From the NCBI RefSeq assembly GCF_900496995.4, contig NC_044030.1:13761851-13825850 (forward strand): DNA of 64,000 nucleotides. Reading direction: 5' to 3'. How positions within the stretch are numbered: position 1 is the stretch's first letter; the number at the start of each line of letters is the position of its first letter. The DNA comes from Aquila chrysaetos chrysaetos (Eukaryota; Chordata; Aves; Accipitriformes; Accipitridae). A program made the position numbers and the translations under genes. Under the pieces are notes generated by a model. The model did not search any database. It was not told where the DNA came from and saw nothing but the letters and a program-made list of their open reading frames with translations. Positions 47,698-61,799 of this stretch are shown here, piece by piece.

Positions 47698-50600
47698 CCA
47701 TAAAAAATGAGATATAGAATTTCTTTTTTTTTTTTTTGATATGGCAATACATCTAATATGCTTCTAGATGCTGTAAATATTCTTAATAGAAAGTCTAAAT
47801 ACTCTACTCTAAAGTCCCTAAACTCACATGTTACTGTTGTTTTTTTTAAATATGGTGAACATACATTGAATTTGTTGGCATTAGCAAAAATATTACAGCA
47901 GTAAATCTTCTCTCTGTTATATTTAGGAACTGTGCCATCAGGCCTGATTTTTGCAGTTATTCCAAAGCATCACACCCTGAAAACCTCCCACTGATATACC
48001 TGGTAAAAGAATATGGTATGGCAGGGGGGCATTTCAAACAGTGTCCTTGTTATCACGAGCAGACATAGAATCAGCTTTTTCATATATTGACTTATTTTCA
48101 ATATTTATTTTTTTTTAACTTACGGTGGTTTTCTGCAATTTGGAGATGGTCCAGCATATGTAGTATGGTGGCAAGCGGCAGCAGTGGATATAGTGATATA
48201 AAAAGCACTGTAGGACTAGCTTTGCCATTCTTAGGGTGGCTCACAGAGCATCCACAACCAGCCCCTGTGTAATGGCTACTACTTGCAACCAGAGCTCACT
48301 GCTCCCAGACCTGCTGAGAGGCAGGGCACGAGAAGGCAAGGTACAGGAACTCTGAATAAACCCATTGGATGGCCCCACGACAGCTTCATTAGGGCTGGAA
48401 TCCTTTTTTGTTGATGTTGGCCAGAGATTATGATGATCCTGTCAAAAGCCTATTTTCTGGTTCAGTGATTCAGAAAGACAGCTATTCCCTCTGATGATTG
48501 TCCTGATAATTATAGCTGCCCATAGAACAATTTATTTCCAGCAGCTGAATGGCATCAGCAAGAACATTTGGTGGCCTCATTGTGGTGCCAGAGGCCTGAG
48601 CATGTTTTGGTGCATACGTGCCATCGGTTGCCTGCTTTTACTCCAGCTCTGTCATAACTGCCTCAAGAGCATGGTGTCTGGGCTGAAAATTTAGTGAGGG
48701 GGGAAAAGAAAATAAGCATATTTAACTGAGGTCTGACACTGGCGATACCCTGTGGGTAGGGTGCTCAGATGCAGTTAACAGTTGTCAAAACCCATGGCAT
48801 TGTCTCGCAGGAGTCCTGTTTCATTTGGAGAGCAGCTGAATGCTAGCGGACTAAATTTACTAGTACTTTCAGGAGTGAAAGAAAAACACTGCTGAGGTCA
48901 AGAGACCTGCATGGATCTTCTGTTTGCCTCTGCTGCCTGCCTGTTTCTGCTCACCTGTGGGATACTCTCACAGGTTTCTGTGGCTGACAGCTGATGGGGA
49001 GACGCAGGGAGTTGTGTATTTCTATGGTAACCCAATCTCTTTAGTGTTTGCTAAGCAGTGTAAGTGATGCTAAAATTAAGGAGGAAACACAGTACCTAGA
49101 GGGAAAAGGCAGCATGTGACCAAATTATTAGACTTGCTTCTGCATTAAGAAAACTTTTCTAGAACTCTCCAATGCAAAATATAACCCCTCTGCTAGCATT
49201 AGGTAATGCCTTCGAGATTTTATCTTGAAGTACATGGAAACAAGTTTTGCTCAATCTTAGCAGCATAAACCAAGAAAATCTTCCACTCCTACCAATGAAG
49301 AGCTTATACATTTATAGGAAGGTGACCAAGAGTGGAACTCAGTGCCCTTTGTCCCTTTGAGATGAGAGTATTGTTTGCCATTCCTACCCAGCAAAAAGTA
49401 AACAGCAAAATCCAATTACTGTTTCGTCTCAACTCAGATGCTGCTCAAGGCTTCTCTCAGGACAATGGTTGTACTCAAGCTGCTCTCTGAACTTAATTCC
49501 TCTTTTATAATTGCAGCATCTCTTTAGGATTTATTTGGCAAAAATGTGTGGATCAGAAAGTGCTATAATCTTACTGCATTTTAACAAAACTGAAGTCCCC
49601 TCCTTTTATTTTTTTTTTAAATACTTGCTTCCTCTTCCCTATAAACAGCAGAAAGAATGCTTTCCTGGAACTAGTGGCAAAATTATATCTCCTCCTGGGA
49701 TTGTTATAACATTAATGTAACTTGAAGGCACTCTGTCAGGTCCACAAAGCACACAGTGGTTCAGTTTCTGGCTCCATTAAGAGCTATTTGATGGAGGATT
49801 TTGTTTTCAACCACTCAAGTCACATTACAGAAAAGGCATGGCCAAAACCAGCTTTCCCCAATGATCGCATGTAGCTGAAGGATAGAACTGTGATCTCTCC
49901 AGCAGGTGAAAACCATTACAGCCTTAGAGCACCTGACAGGACAGGCTGGATGCTGTTTAACCTGAGGACATCAGCTGAACTAATGACGCAAGCCCTGCAA
50001 AGTGGAGCCCTCTCTTTCAGCCCTTGCTGGCAGTGTTTTGTGAGAGGATGCAATGCACAACAACCTTTTCAGGAGACGAAGCAAGGAGATCTCCAGGTAA
50101 CATCAACCATCAGACAAGCTTATATTCCCACCTAGGCCCAGCCTACCCACCAGCATTTTCTACAGTAGGAAATGAGAAAGAGAAATGTTCTATTTACCAT
50201 AGGGCACACAGAGATGAAAGATATAGCTACAATGCTATGGAAAGAGGGAAGAGGAGCATCCCTTGTAATCAGAATCCGCCCTGACTCCTTCCTGGTGTAC
50301 AAGAGCTACTTAAAATACTCCCCTAAGCATGGCAGCTACAAGATCCATCTCCAAGTTTTCTCCTGATCTATTTCCCTCCACTCTTAGAGGTTCCCCATGG
50401 AACTTCTAAGTTCCTGCTTAAAGCTACCACGATCACTCCTCCACCTATTCTTAGAGCAGGTAATCAAAGGACTATATGCAAAGTCCTGCAAACTGCCCTC
50501 TTTGCCCAAGTTCCCAGTGATCCCAGTATTTAACAGAGAAGTTACACTCCTTTTTGAACACACTCTGAATTATGTTTCATGCAAAACCCAGTAAGTCCAT

Positions 50601-51054
50601 GCTGTATTAGCTTGGCCTGCCATTAGGGGGGAAAAAAACCTTAGGAAAGAAAGAAAAAAAAATGGAAATTGTGCAGAACTTCACTACTCTCTATTTCAAC
50701 CACATTTTGAAGGGAGACCCACTGTGAATGTCTGCCATGCTTTGTCACTAAGCACTTGACAACATATATGAGGTACGAAAAGTTCATGGTATTTCTTGGA
50801 TACCTCATGTTATAAATGACACATCAGAACAGTTTAGGTATGAACATACACTTTAAAAAAGCCCCATACATACAACGATAAATATTTTTCTTGGCACTTA
50901 ATCTTACCTGTTGAGTGTTGATATAGCACCTCAGCACTTTTCAGAAGGATGTATATGCAACTGGAAAAGCTGTGGATTAATGTTGTTTCAGATTCAGGCT
51001 GGCCTATTCCCTGTCTAGCCCTAATCTCTCCTTCTATTTAATGACACCATTGGG
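47698..51054. other. Non-coding DNA, no gene recognised
   Basis: About 3.4 kb with only short chance frames and no recognised repeats beyond short poly(T) runs. Confidence 0.55.
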
Positions 51055-51250
51055 ATGCCAAAGCTAATTTGGAACCTGGCAGCCCACTTATTAAGTGGGA
51101 CTTTACAACAGGAGAGCATTACAGTGCTACTCAGACAGCTGCGCTGGCTGCCTGGAAGTCTCCAGGGAAAATTCAAAGCTTTCAAGGCTCTAATTGTTTT
51201 GGATCTGGGTTATTTTATCAGCAGAAGAGGCATTCAACTTTGAGAAGCCT
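51055..51250 (+). mobile_element. Ancient LINE reverse-transcriptase remnant (L2/CR1-clade-like)
   Basis: Translated, this reads PKLIWNLAAHLLSGT, then a segment with RQLRWLPGSLQGKFKA. It resembles the conserved stretch near the C-terminal end of L2/CR1-type LINE proteins (NAAARLL.GT ... LHWLP ... FK). After that the match decays and no flanking LINE sequence is recognisable. It does not resemble the younger CR1 copies in the window at DNA level. It is probably an old fossil fragment; the exact family cannot be assigned by eye. Confidence 0.5.
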
Positions 51251-54200
51251 TGATATAAAAGAGAAATGGGTGGCAAGGGCAGTTGGTTATTCAGGTCTGT
51301 TTCTCCCCAGATTGAACTCCCAGATGTGTTATTAAATCTTATTTTCCAGTCTGACAACTGGGAGAGGGAAGGTTAGAAGAAGCTCTTTGCAGCATATAAT
51401 TAGTTTAGGTGCTGAGTGCAGTAGCATCAGCTGGTAGAATATCTAGATAATGAAATTCTGTTATTTTGAATATCATTATAAACTAGGAAGACTATTGAAT
51501 CCTTGGAAAGACATTGCTGGTGTTTATGTCTTGTAAAACATACCTAAATAAAATATACTCTTGGAAGTTATTCTCTGAGGACTCAACAAATCCAGAACAC
51601 TAGATAGTCTGAATTCAAATTTAAACTATCACAACAAGACAGGCTACAGAACACACTGCCATGTGTTTCCCTTTAAAAAAAATGAGTTACTCTACCCTTA
51701 ATTCACTCCCTTATCTAAAGATAACACTACTGTCTTCCATAAAAGGAAGGTTGCCTTACAGGCCAAAGCATGGACAAAGTGCCAGCTCAGTGAAAGAGAT
51801 GCACTTCTTTGAACGGTGGGTACCAAGATGAGTGGGCTGATGCCCCCAAGAAGGGCTCAGACCCATGCATACTGCAGTGGGAGCAAAAAGTATTAAAGAT
51901 CATTCTTCACCTGTCACCTGATTCTCTCTTCCAGCCTAAAGGCTGCAGCCTCAGTGCATTTCAGCTTTCTGCAGGGATGTGTTGGCTAACCTTCCATACA
52001 CTGGCTAGCAGGAGAGAGTAATATTTTTCTGTCTGCGCTCTGTTTCACTGAGTGGATCTATAAGAACATCCAGAAGTACACAATAACTCTTCATTGCACA
52101 TACAGCATTATCACCTGGGTCCTACAAGTTTTGCAAAGTTATTCCTGCCACAGCAGGTGAAGGAAAGGCAATGGCCCAGTACTGCCTTTAAATGTATACA
52201 AGATCCTCCTTTATAAACAAAAGGAATTGGGTAAACACAGCTCCAAAACACCTCTTTAAACCACAAGGCTTACATTTTCCAAGGTGACTGTCTCCTTTAA
52301 ACAACATCAAGGACTCACTTGATAATAGAGGCAGTATTCATAGTCTAATATCTCATCTTAAAGCACATGACTTCCTTTTTTTAATTAAGTTACTAGCTTT
52401 AATAATAATCCCATCTCTCAGAGCACCAATTTCATGACCATAGGTAAAATATGATGTACTTATTCATTAAAGAGCAGGTAGCAGCACACCTCTACATCTC
52501 CCTGAGATATGGAAATGTGGGCTAATCCATCACAAGATAAGACTATGCATTCCAGCTGGTGAAAAGTACTAATGGAAGGGAGTAGGGAATGCATTTCAAA
52601 ATACAGAGCTAGTCTAGACATCCCTGTGGATTATCGGCAGTGGTACAATTTGCCTAGGAAATATAATTCTCTAAGGAAAAGCAGATGGGTTTGAATAAAT
52701 GAAATAAAAAGTGTATAAGTGGGCCCTGCCTGCATGCAGAAATTTTCTTGGTGTAACGCCAGTGGGATTCTACAGACCTGAGTGTGAAACCCTGTCCAGA
52801 CACTTTAATTTGGTTTCAGGGTGACATTACCGATGTTTATGTAAATGCATTCCCAGACTACATAAACTAATCACGGGTTATCCATATCAAGATGGCCAAA
52901 CAACCTTTTACGTCACTCTAATGGGAAGGACTTCAAATCACACTGAATATAAAAGGAAACTGAAGAACAAAACTCATATTGCAGTGCCCAGTGCCTTTTT
53001 GCACCTTAACTGAGAAAGCTCCATCCATACTACTCTGTCCTTGCTGACAGTGCAGTACACGCACAGTAAGGTAGACAATGTGGTAATGTTTGAATTCCTT
53101 CCATCCATAGGCACATGACACAAAGAAGACATCCTTTCCGGTACTGGAAACCCCCAGTGGCCTCTGAGTCAAAGACTTCATACTGTAAAAAAAAGATTTG
53201 AAACTGAAGAGAAAAAACATCAGTGTCAGCCCCAAAGTCTCCTTATGTATAAATTTCATATGCAGTTTTAATCACATGTATTTGTATTGCCATTTTTTAC
53301 TACACTGATGAAGGATGCTCCTGTTCCTGTCATCATGGATTACAATCTCACAGTTTTAGTTTCTAGGAAGTCAGTATGGGGCCACTGTTTTTGCACACCA
53401 AGTTCCATCATGATCTTCAGCTTCATGCATGGTCCCCTGAGCCTCTCTGAATCTGCTCCAAAGAGATGTGTCTTTTAAATCCAACCAAACCATGAATTCA
53501 GTGAAGTCTTAATTGCCTAATGAAGATCTTCAGGTGAGCTAGCTCATGACAAAACATTCTTTACAGGTACCTCCAAAATAAAGAGACAAAAGATGTATCT
53601 GAAACACCCTGAAAGTGATGTCCATTTACAAACCAGGATCCAGACTGTGAAATCCCAACTCCACCTCCTACAGAGAAGAAGGAACCAAAGGAAAAGCTGA
53701 ATCCTAATCTGAAAATATTCACTCTTATATTTCATGACACACAAAGTTTTCTTGGTATATTTTTCCAGGTGTATGTCATTCTGGGATGTTTCTGATTTTA
53801 TTTTCACTAAATAACTTTGATGAATTACTTGAAGTGGGAGATGGTTCCATCAGGACTGCTCCAGTCCAACTAGTTCTGTGATTGCTGTATCTGAATGGGG
53901 TCCAAGGGAACAAACAGCAAACTGCATGCAGAAACATGCAAGGATTCAGAATGCCTGACATTAAAGAACAGAGAAATTTTGGTTTTTGAGTTTGGCTCTT
54001 CAGCAAGTGAGACTGCCAATTCTACAGGCCATAACACTCATTGTAAAAAGCAGATAACACAGAGTGTCAAAAATGTCCTTGCAAGCTTTGAAATGAAAGA
54101 GTAAAAAGCTTAAGAGAAGTTACTTCCGTTACAACTTTCACAGTTCAGTACTTGCTCTATAGACAATGAAGGGCAAACAAAGTAACCTCAACTGGAACAG

Positions 54201-57200
54201 CTTTTAAAAATAATTGTTTTTCTAGTTTTGTTTAGTTGCATATACAGGCAACTGAATCACTCAGAAAAAATCAGAATTCTATTGTATTTGTTTTCTTTTT
54301 GTTCACATGCTGGTTTTTGGGTTTTGTGTTTGTTTTTTTTTTTTTTTTTTTTTTTGGCTAGTAATTGGTTTACAAAAACTGTTACAATGATTTACAGGTC
54401 TCATCTCACTGTTTCTAAGTGCCTTAATGAAAACTAGTTATATGGCAGATTTCCAGGAAGGTAACTAGTAAGAACCTTGTTTACATTCTCCTTTACCTTC
54501 TACTTCCAATTCTGCTTCCTTTTCCCCTTCCCTTCCTCCTGAAAACCACTATGGCCAGAAAAGGGAGCAGAGAAGCTGGACATCAGAAATATACATGTCA
54601 CCTCACATCAGAGATTCAAGAGTGACTGTGTGAGCACTTTTGCTACGCAGCCAGCAAGGCTCTGTGCTTAACAGAGGGGCTTAACTGCAAGGGAGAAGGA
54701 CAAGGAAGTACTTAGGCTGGTCTTTTTTGCCCCCACTAACTGAATAAAGATCAGCATTATGGGAACATCACAGAGTTTCATTGCTGGTTTTGGGTGTCCA
54801 AATGAGTAATCCTGTTATTAGCTGATTATTAATGACATGTTTGCATCATCAAGGCTATGAAATACTGTGCTATAGATATGCCTTCTAGAGCAAAGCCTAG
54901 CTTTCTTACTGACAAGCCATGACTTGGCTCAAACTGACTTTGGGACATGTCTGCACTTGGGACAAAACCCAGCTGTTTTGTTAAATAAAATTTTCTACTT
55001 CCAAAAGCTTTTCCTGCCACCCTTTAACCCAGAACACGACTAGGAGCAGTTAAGAAAACTTAACAGCAAAAGAAATGTCTCCTTCAGAGAAATCACTTAT
55101 TAAAGTAAACCAGTATTAGCAGACTTTGAATAATTCCTGTTCTGGACCATCTTTAGCTGGCGTCAAGTGGCTCACCACAATCACTTAACACTGATTAATG
55201 AGGTATAAACCTCTTCACCTTTTATCTCTGCAGCTGCCTGCCTGTAGAGTCATTTGTACTCATCAGAGCAATCTTTTAACAAGAAAAAAGCAAGGCTAAA
55301 TACCCAGAGCATCAAAAAGCTGTCTAAACCCCACACTATCCAGATCACTGTACAGTCACCAGAGCTGTTTTTTCAGATATGCGCAAAACACCAAGCTGAA
55401 ACCCTGAGATGCTGCCATAATGTAAGCAACATCCTTCCAGCCTTGGTGGAAGGCGTTTAGCTCTCTCCTGCCTCAGGAATCATGGAAACACATAGATCTT
55501 GCCATTGGTTCTCCTTCTTACCCTTATCTACAGCCTCACCTGTGACCCGAGCCAAAAAGATTTCAAACATGAAACACTAAAAATATTCTGGTTCTGAAGT
55601 CTGTCCTTAAGTCAGCAAAGTCTGCACTGCTTAAACTTATAGACATGGTCTCAAACAGTGTAATAACCAGATGGGTCTTGCTTTTGCTGGAAAAAAAATA
55701 ACAATGCTGTTTTTAATAATGGCTTTATTTTTCTCCAGCCATTGGCAAGATTTGACATGCAGAATAGTCAGCATTCCACAATTTCTGCCCACAACCAAGT
55801 GTGAGATGGTTCCAAGATGCCTTGCTTCTCTGTACTGCAGGATTTTTCTAATGAGAAGCCAAACTTCTAAAAACTGGAGATGCTGCAGCACAAAAAGCCC
55901 TTGGAGAGGAACCCTGTAAAACTAAGTGGAAGTGGAATTAAATCAGGCTGCACTGGAAACGCAGGAACCTACAGCAATGAACATAGTAATCAGTTCCTTT
56001 CTGTAGACCATTTCAAACAAATTGTGAAAAACTGAAACATACTAGTTTTTTCCCCAACTTCATCCCATGGGTGATATCAATAGATGTTTTTCAGTCCACT
56101 TCAATAGCCTCTGATCAAGCTGTATGTCTTCACAAGCATTTAGATATATTACAATAGTTTTAAAAGATATTCTCATAATAAAGCATATACAAAAAAATTT
56201 GCTGAGGCATGTTTCTGCCTGATTTTTTTTATGCATGCTGCATTAATTTTCTGCTAGAAATAAAAATGTTGCCTGCATTCAGTGATTGGCTGGGAGGGAG
56301 AATAAGGGAGGAAGGAATCAGTTAAATGCATTTCAACAATCTTCTACCACTAGAAAGAAAAGTATAGTAATCCAAACCAGATGTGGGGAAAAAAACTAGA
56401 GGCACATAAATACGATCATTCTAATATCTACTTGGTTTTCACCATTCAGATTTTTTTTTAATGCTGAAAATTCAAGTGTATTTATGATAAAACCAGACCA
56501 TTTTTCTAACCAGAGGCACAGATCTTGAAACAGACTAATTTCTACCTCATACCATGCTACCTTTGCACATAAAGGCCCGTTGGTATTCCTTTCTCCTCCT
56601 TTCAGAGCTTCCTGGATAATTAACCCTTTCCTTTCCCCCTTTTTATTTTCTCATTTTCTCCTTTCTGTTATCCTTCTTCGCTTTTAGTTTCATTTGCACA
56701 CTTGTACGTATTACTTGTGATCAGCTGCCTGGTCAGAGGGTACATCTGCAGCAGTGTTTCTGTTCACACCAGGAATGCTCTCCTACAATCATTCACCTGA
56801 CCATCCACCTTTCCTCACTGTAGTTTGGCTCACCTAATGGACTGCATAAAATGGATTGCATCCTGTTAAACTGAATGGGAAGAGGCACTCTGGCAGATAG
56901 TGAGGAGTCAGGGTATGGGATGGAACTAAAGTTCGTCTGAAGTGAAACTGCTGAGACACGAACAGTGTGGACTTCAGGTCCTCAGCACTAATGAAACCAC
57001 TCCCACAGCATTTCACTAAGTGCTAACAACGATGTAACAAAACAACAGGCATGCCTTAGAGTAACCACACACCCACTAAGGCTGTTCTGTGCCCTCTGAA
57101 TGCATCTACTGGTTTGCATCTCAGTGCTGTGGTTGTCACACACAGCTTTGACATTCTTAGCCTCCCTTTGCACCTCTTGACCGCTGGGCTCCCCAGCACA

Positions 57201-60200
57201 CCACTGGTGGTCTCGCTGCCCTGCCCTCCCCAGCATCCTTTCCTTCTTAGTCCTCCCCTCCTAGAGGGCTTTGGCTCAGTTTCCCTGACCTCCATGGATG
57301 GATCTTTTTTTTCCACCTTCCCACTTGGGAATAATTTCATGCCTAACCAAGTCCTCCTCCTTCCACCCAAATGCTTTGTTTGCACTGGAGTAAATGCTGC
57401 CCTTTCAGCACAGCCATAACCACACAGTTTGCTTCTGCTGTGTCATTGTGCTGTTCTTCCCAGCTTCTTCCTCAAAATATTCTATGAATTCTCTCTGCAA
57501 ACAGAGAGCATTTGAAATCCCACCAGCACCAGCTGCTCCTCAATTGGTTTGGTCACAGGCTCCACCGACTGCAGCAAAGCGGTTTTCAGCAGCTGCCTGC
57601 AGATAGACAGGAGGTCTCTGTGCACTGACTGGGGCAGAGGATGGCTTTGTGACCCCTGGCACCCAAGTTATCTAAAAGCCTCTTCTTCACAGCCTGAAGA
57701 ATCAATCTTTCACTGCACAGCAGAATAACACTGGCTTGTGTTTCAGGAAAGAAGTAGCCCTGTTTGGGTTTAAAAGCAAAAATATTTTCAGTCTCTGCAC
57801 AGTCAGGCTCTTTGGAGTTCAGAAAAATGGCCTCAAGTGAAAAATACTTAATTCTTCCGCATTTAAACTGTGGCAAAGCCATGGGGAGATTCCCCCTCCA
57901 TAGGAAAACCTCTCCGTCCCTCACTGAGCTGTAGAGCCAAAAGGCAGAATTTGAATAACAAGGGCTGTTGGGAGGCGATCTGGGTTTCCATCCTCCTCCT
58001 TTTCCTCGGGTAAGCCACGTTTGGGCTGGGGCTCAAAGCACCAAACTGTTGCCTCTTGGATTCTTTCTTCAGTCTCCTGCAAAATAACGTAACCTGTCTT
58101 CCTCTGTGCCAGAGTCCAGCATCCTTTTTTTTTTTTTTGTAAGCTCATTTCATAGTCTTGCCTGGAACCAAAGGCAGGTATGGGAAGCTCAGCAAACAGC
58201 TGAGATTACCAGGAACAGCTGCCTCCTCGCACAGACAGGGACTGGCCTGCAGCTTTCAGAAACAGGGCTGAAACTCTGCTTCAAAACTGTTGCTATCAGG
58301 CTTCTCTCTGATTGCAGCCCGTAGCTTCAGCATCACTCTGGTAGCTCTTGGCTGCTCAAGGCTTCCCTCAAAATTGCTGCAACTTCCAAATGTCATTCTT
58401 TGTAGAAGGGTTGTTCTTAATCTAACACACATACCTTTTGGCATCTATCCCAATGCATTGGTTTTGTAATACATGTCATTACTAAACATCAGAAATTGAC
58501 AAAAACAAGGGGACTAAAACATTAAAGTTTTTAGCAAAATGAAAGGCACCTCTGGTATTCAGTTTGTGAATTTGCACTCTCAAATAAAATTACCAGCAGA
58601 GAAAGCGTAAAAAAGCCACATATGGTGCTGGAACATTTAATGCAGCCTCCACCAACACAACCATCCCCTCAAGCACTGCAAAATTTTTTATGTGTACGTA
58701 CTCTGGATTAACAAAACTCCATAATCAAAAGACTAAATATACTCTGACACGAATGTGTAAATCTAGTCCTATAGATCTGGCTACTTTTTTCTGTAATAAG
58801 CACATGTACAGGCTGGCACTTCTCTGGAACTAATTAAAGACATCATGTTGTCACCAAATCCGTAAGAGCAGTCAAACAAACAGACATTGATTTTCATATG
58901 TGACAGAGTGGTAGGTTTATTCACAAATGGACAAAGAAATCTACTGAAATATGTGAAGATGGGAATGAAAACTGGGTGATTAATTTGAAAAGAGACATTC
59001 TGAAAGTTAATGGAGTCTATTAGCTATGATTTTTTTTAACTTTTTTTTTTTTTCTTAAATGCATTATCAGAAAGGTGACTGGAATGCTTTATTATATTTT
59101 TGTCACATCTTCATAGTTTACATTTTATTTGTATATGTTTTATACCTCTGTGAAAAGTTTGCCTGAAATACAGATAGCTGTAAATACAGCTCAGCCAGAT
59201 GGTACAGTCATGTGGGCTACAATTATCCTAAAAAAGTCAGAAATATAGCTGCCTTTTTGTGGAGAACTTGAGAGACAGTGAAAGGGTCTAAAGTACAATT
59301 CACATTTTACAGAGCCACTATGGCAACTACCAGCTGGCATCAAAGAGCAAACTTATTTTATGGAGTCACAGGAAATCAAACAACCATCAGTGCACTGCAG
59401 TCAAGACATGCCAGCATCGTGGCTCCCCAAACCCATGCTTGTTTTGTGAGGTGCTGTGCTGCTACCCCATGCTCCTGTACCCTATAAGGGGCCTTGTTAG
59501 TGCCTCTCTGTTTCCCCATCCTGGAGGTCCTGGCACTGAAAGGTGCCTCATGGCTTCATGCAGTCAGCTTCCTGCACATTCTGGAGCTTACAAACCCTTT
59601 GGCCTTGGCATACCGGAGGGCTGGTGGGGCACACGGCCCCACAGCAGTCCAGGTCCTACGGCGGACCTGCGACGGCCCACAGCAGAAGTGTGAAAAACAA
59701 GTTACTCTGCTGCCCTGGTATGTCAACAGTCAAGGGCGTATGGTGAGAACCTGTTCCTGCTTAATAGGAGCCAGGCAGGGGAATGGAGGCTAAAGTAAAG
59801 TAATTACGTGTTGAAACTGAGTAAGTTCAACTAGGCTGAAAGTGAACAATGGTAGGGGAACTTTGGGGTGCAAAGCCATTCACACCGAGCTTTACTATTG
59901 GTAAAGCCACATATGCCCAATGTTGCCTAAAGCGACAGTATCAGAAATACCAAATTTGGGTGCAGATGTAGCAAAACTAGGACCAATGGGGAAAAGCTAT
60001 CAGGTGTGGGGTGCTGAGAGGAGCTTGGTGGGGGAAGGAAGATGCAAGGATGGCAAAAAAGTCAGCTTAAAATAAGAAAAACAGGGGAGTAAGGTATGAA
60101 ATCAGGCAGAGAAAAAAGGCGGATCCTCCAGCAGCAGGAGCACAAATGTCTGCAGACAGTAGTGATGCTGGCCTGCATGCCCAAGCCCACTGGGATGCCG

Positions 60201-61630
60201 GAGGGACCTCCTTGGGCAACCCTCCATCGGGTCTCTGTCCATCAGATCTGGTGTGGGAGGAAATTGGTTTGCACCTCCACACTAACTGATTTGTAATTTG
60301 ATTGAGATGACATGTTTATGTATTTCACTGGACTTCACACCTGTAAGAGCTTCATAGTCAAGCCTAATACTCTACATTGTTATTTAACTGCAAGCTCGTA
60401 TATCTGATTGCCTAGATTACTGAGAATTTTGCTGTCCTACCCCTTTCTTTCTAGTGTGATTATTAATCAACAAACATGTTAATCAGCTTGCATCAGCTAC
60501 CTCTCGAGTCTCCAACCTGACAGGAAGCATCAGACCTTGGCAGTAACAATGCTAAAAGCAGAATGAACCCAAAATGTTCCTCAGCCTGCCAGTGCCCAAT
60601 TCTCTGCCAAAAACTGGTATGAAGTTAATTAGTCATTACTTTTGTCCAGGACCTTTGTACTCTGTGTGGTTTGTCTGTGCAGCTGCCCTTGGCTACTGAA
60701 AAAAAACCCTAATGCCAGAAGGTCCTTCCTCCAGAATCTAGGTTATCAGAAATTATTTCCAAATACTGCTGTCACAGAGACAGGGCAGGGAACACCAGCA
60801 GGAGATGAAGTGATGCAGGATCAATCTCTAGTGAATAGGCAGCCTGAGACAGACAGAAATCTCATCAAGGACAAACTGCTTTGCATCCCTATGGATGAGC
60901 GCAGAAGGCTGTAACTGCAGTTTCATCAGTCAGCTACACTACTCAACATTTTGGCAGAAATACTGAATTACTGTTTGTATAGGCTGCAGTACTAAATTTC
61001 AGTATTCCCTGACCTGTAATTTCTTATGTTGCTGCTTCCACTGAAAACTGAAAGTCTGGCAACTGTTAGTCATATTTAACTGAAGCTGGAAAAGACACTG
61101 TTGTACTGTAATGAGACAATTTTCTAAATGGAAGAGAAGCTGGCATTGCACTTTAAGTTTCACAAATTAGCTTTTGGCTGTTGTACATTTTCAAACATTT
61201 TGGCGTATTGTTAGATACAGGTTAGGGATGAAGGTTCAGATGTTTGCCTTTGAGATACCACTGCTTCACAGCATCAAGCTTTTACTTTGACACTCAGCCA
61301 AAAATATCTTAAGTGATTTTACCTAATTACCCTTGCTTATATGTCTACATTCCTCCCTCTTAAAAGTCTTTGCTTCCTTGCTGCAGATAGATGTTTCTAC
61401 AAGGAGGTCCGATTAGCCATCATGTTTCAAGTGAAGGATATGCTGCCATTGATTGTAACATGTGTGCTAGACCCTATAGATACCATATTCCGGATACCTA
61501 ACTTTTCTCTCTGGGATTCATATATTAGTGCACCCACAGTTTCACTGGTGAATCCAGGGCCACCTTTCAGCTTTTGAACACATGTGCTCTCACAGTGGAG
61601 TTTATTCAGCCCCTGCTTTTATCTGTGCCA
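51251..61630. other. 10.4 kb of non-coding DNA
   Basis: No recognisable coding exon; I looked particularly for C9orf72-type exons on the minus strand and saw none. Poly(T) runs occur at 54332-54355 (24 T) and 58125-58138 (14 T). A weak CR1-3'-end-like phrase near 53.86 kb is too short to call. Confidence 0.55.
54332..54355. repeat. Poly(T) run
   Basis: An uninterrupted run of 24 T. No LINE or processed gene sequence was recognised beside it, so its origin is unclear. Confidence 0.8.
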
Positions 61631-61757
61631 TTGGAGATACTCAGAACTGGCCAGATGATGCCACGAGCAACCGCGATCGAAGTTGGCCTGGTCCGAGCAG
61701 GGGATTGGACCCACTGCCCTCCAGAGGTCACTGCCCACCTCAGCTGTTCTCTGGTTC
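61631..61757 (+). mobile_element. CR1 LINE 3' end (plus strand), short
   Basis: This is the last 130 bp or so of a CR1 element in sense orientation: the stretch from 'tggagatactcagaactgg' through 'gagcaggggattggaccca' to 'ccagaggtcactgcccacc' follows the well-known CR1 3' UTR, which normally ends just before the terminal short repeats. It is severely 5'-truncated and moderately diverged. Confidence 0.8.
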
Positions 61758-61799
61758 AAAGCAACAGTGACTGCAGCCTGCCTGCCAGGATGTAGCACT

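Noticed and set aside
53860..53890. CR1-3'-end-like phrase (cagtccaactagttctgtgatt)
   Set aside because: Only about 25 bp resemble CR1 and no upstream CR1 sequence is visible, too little to call.
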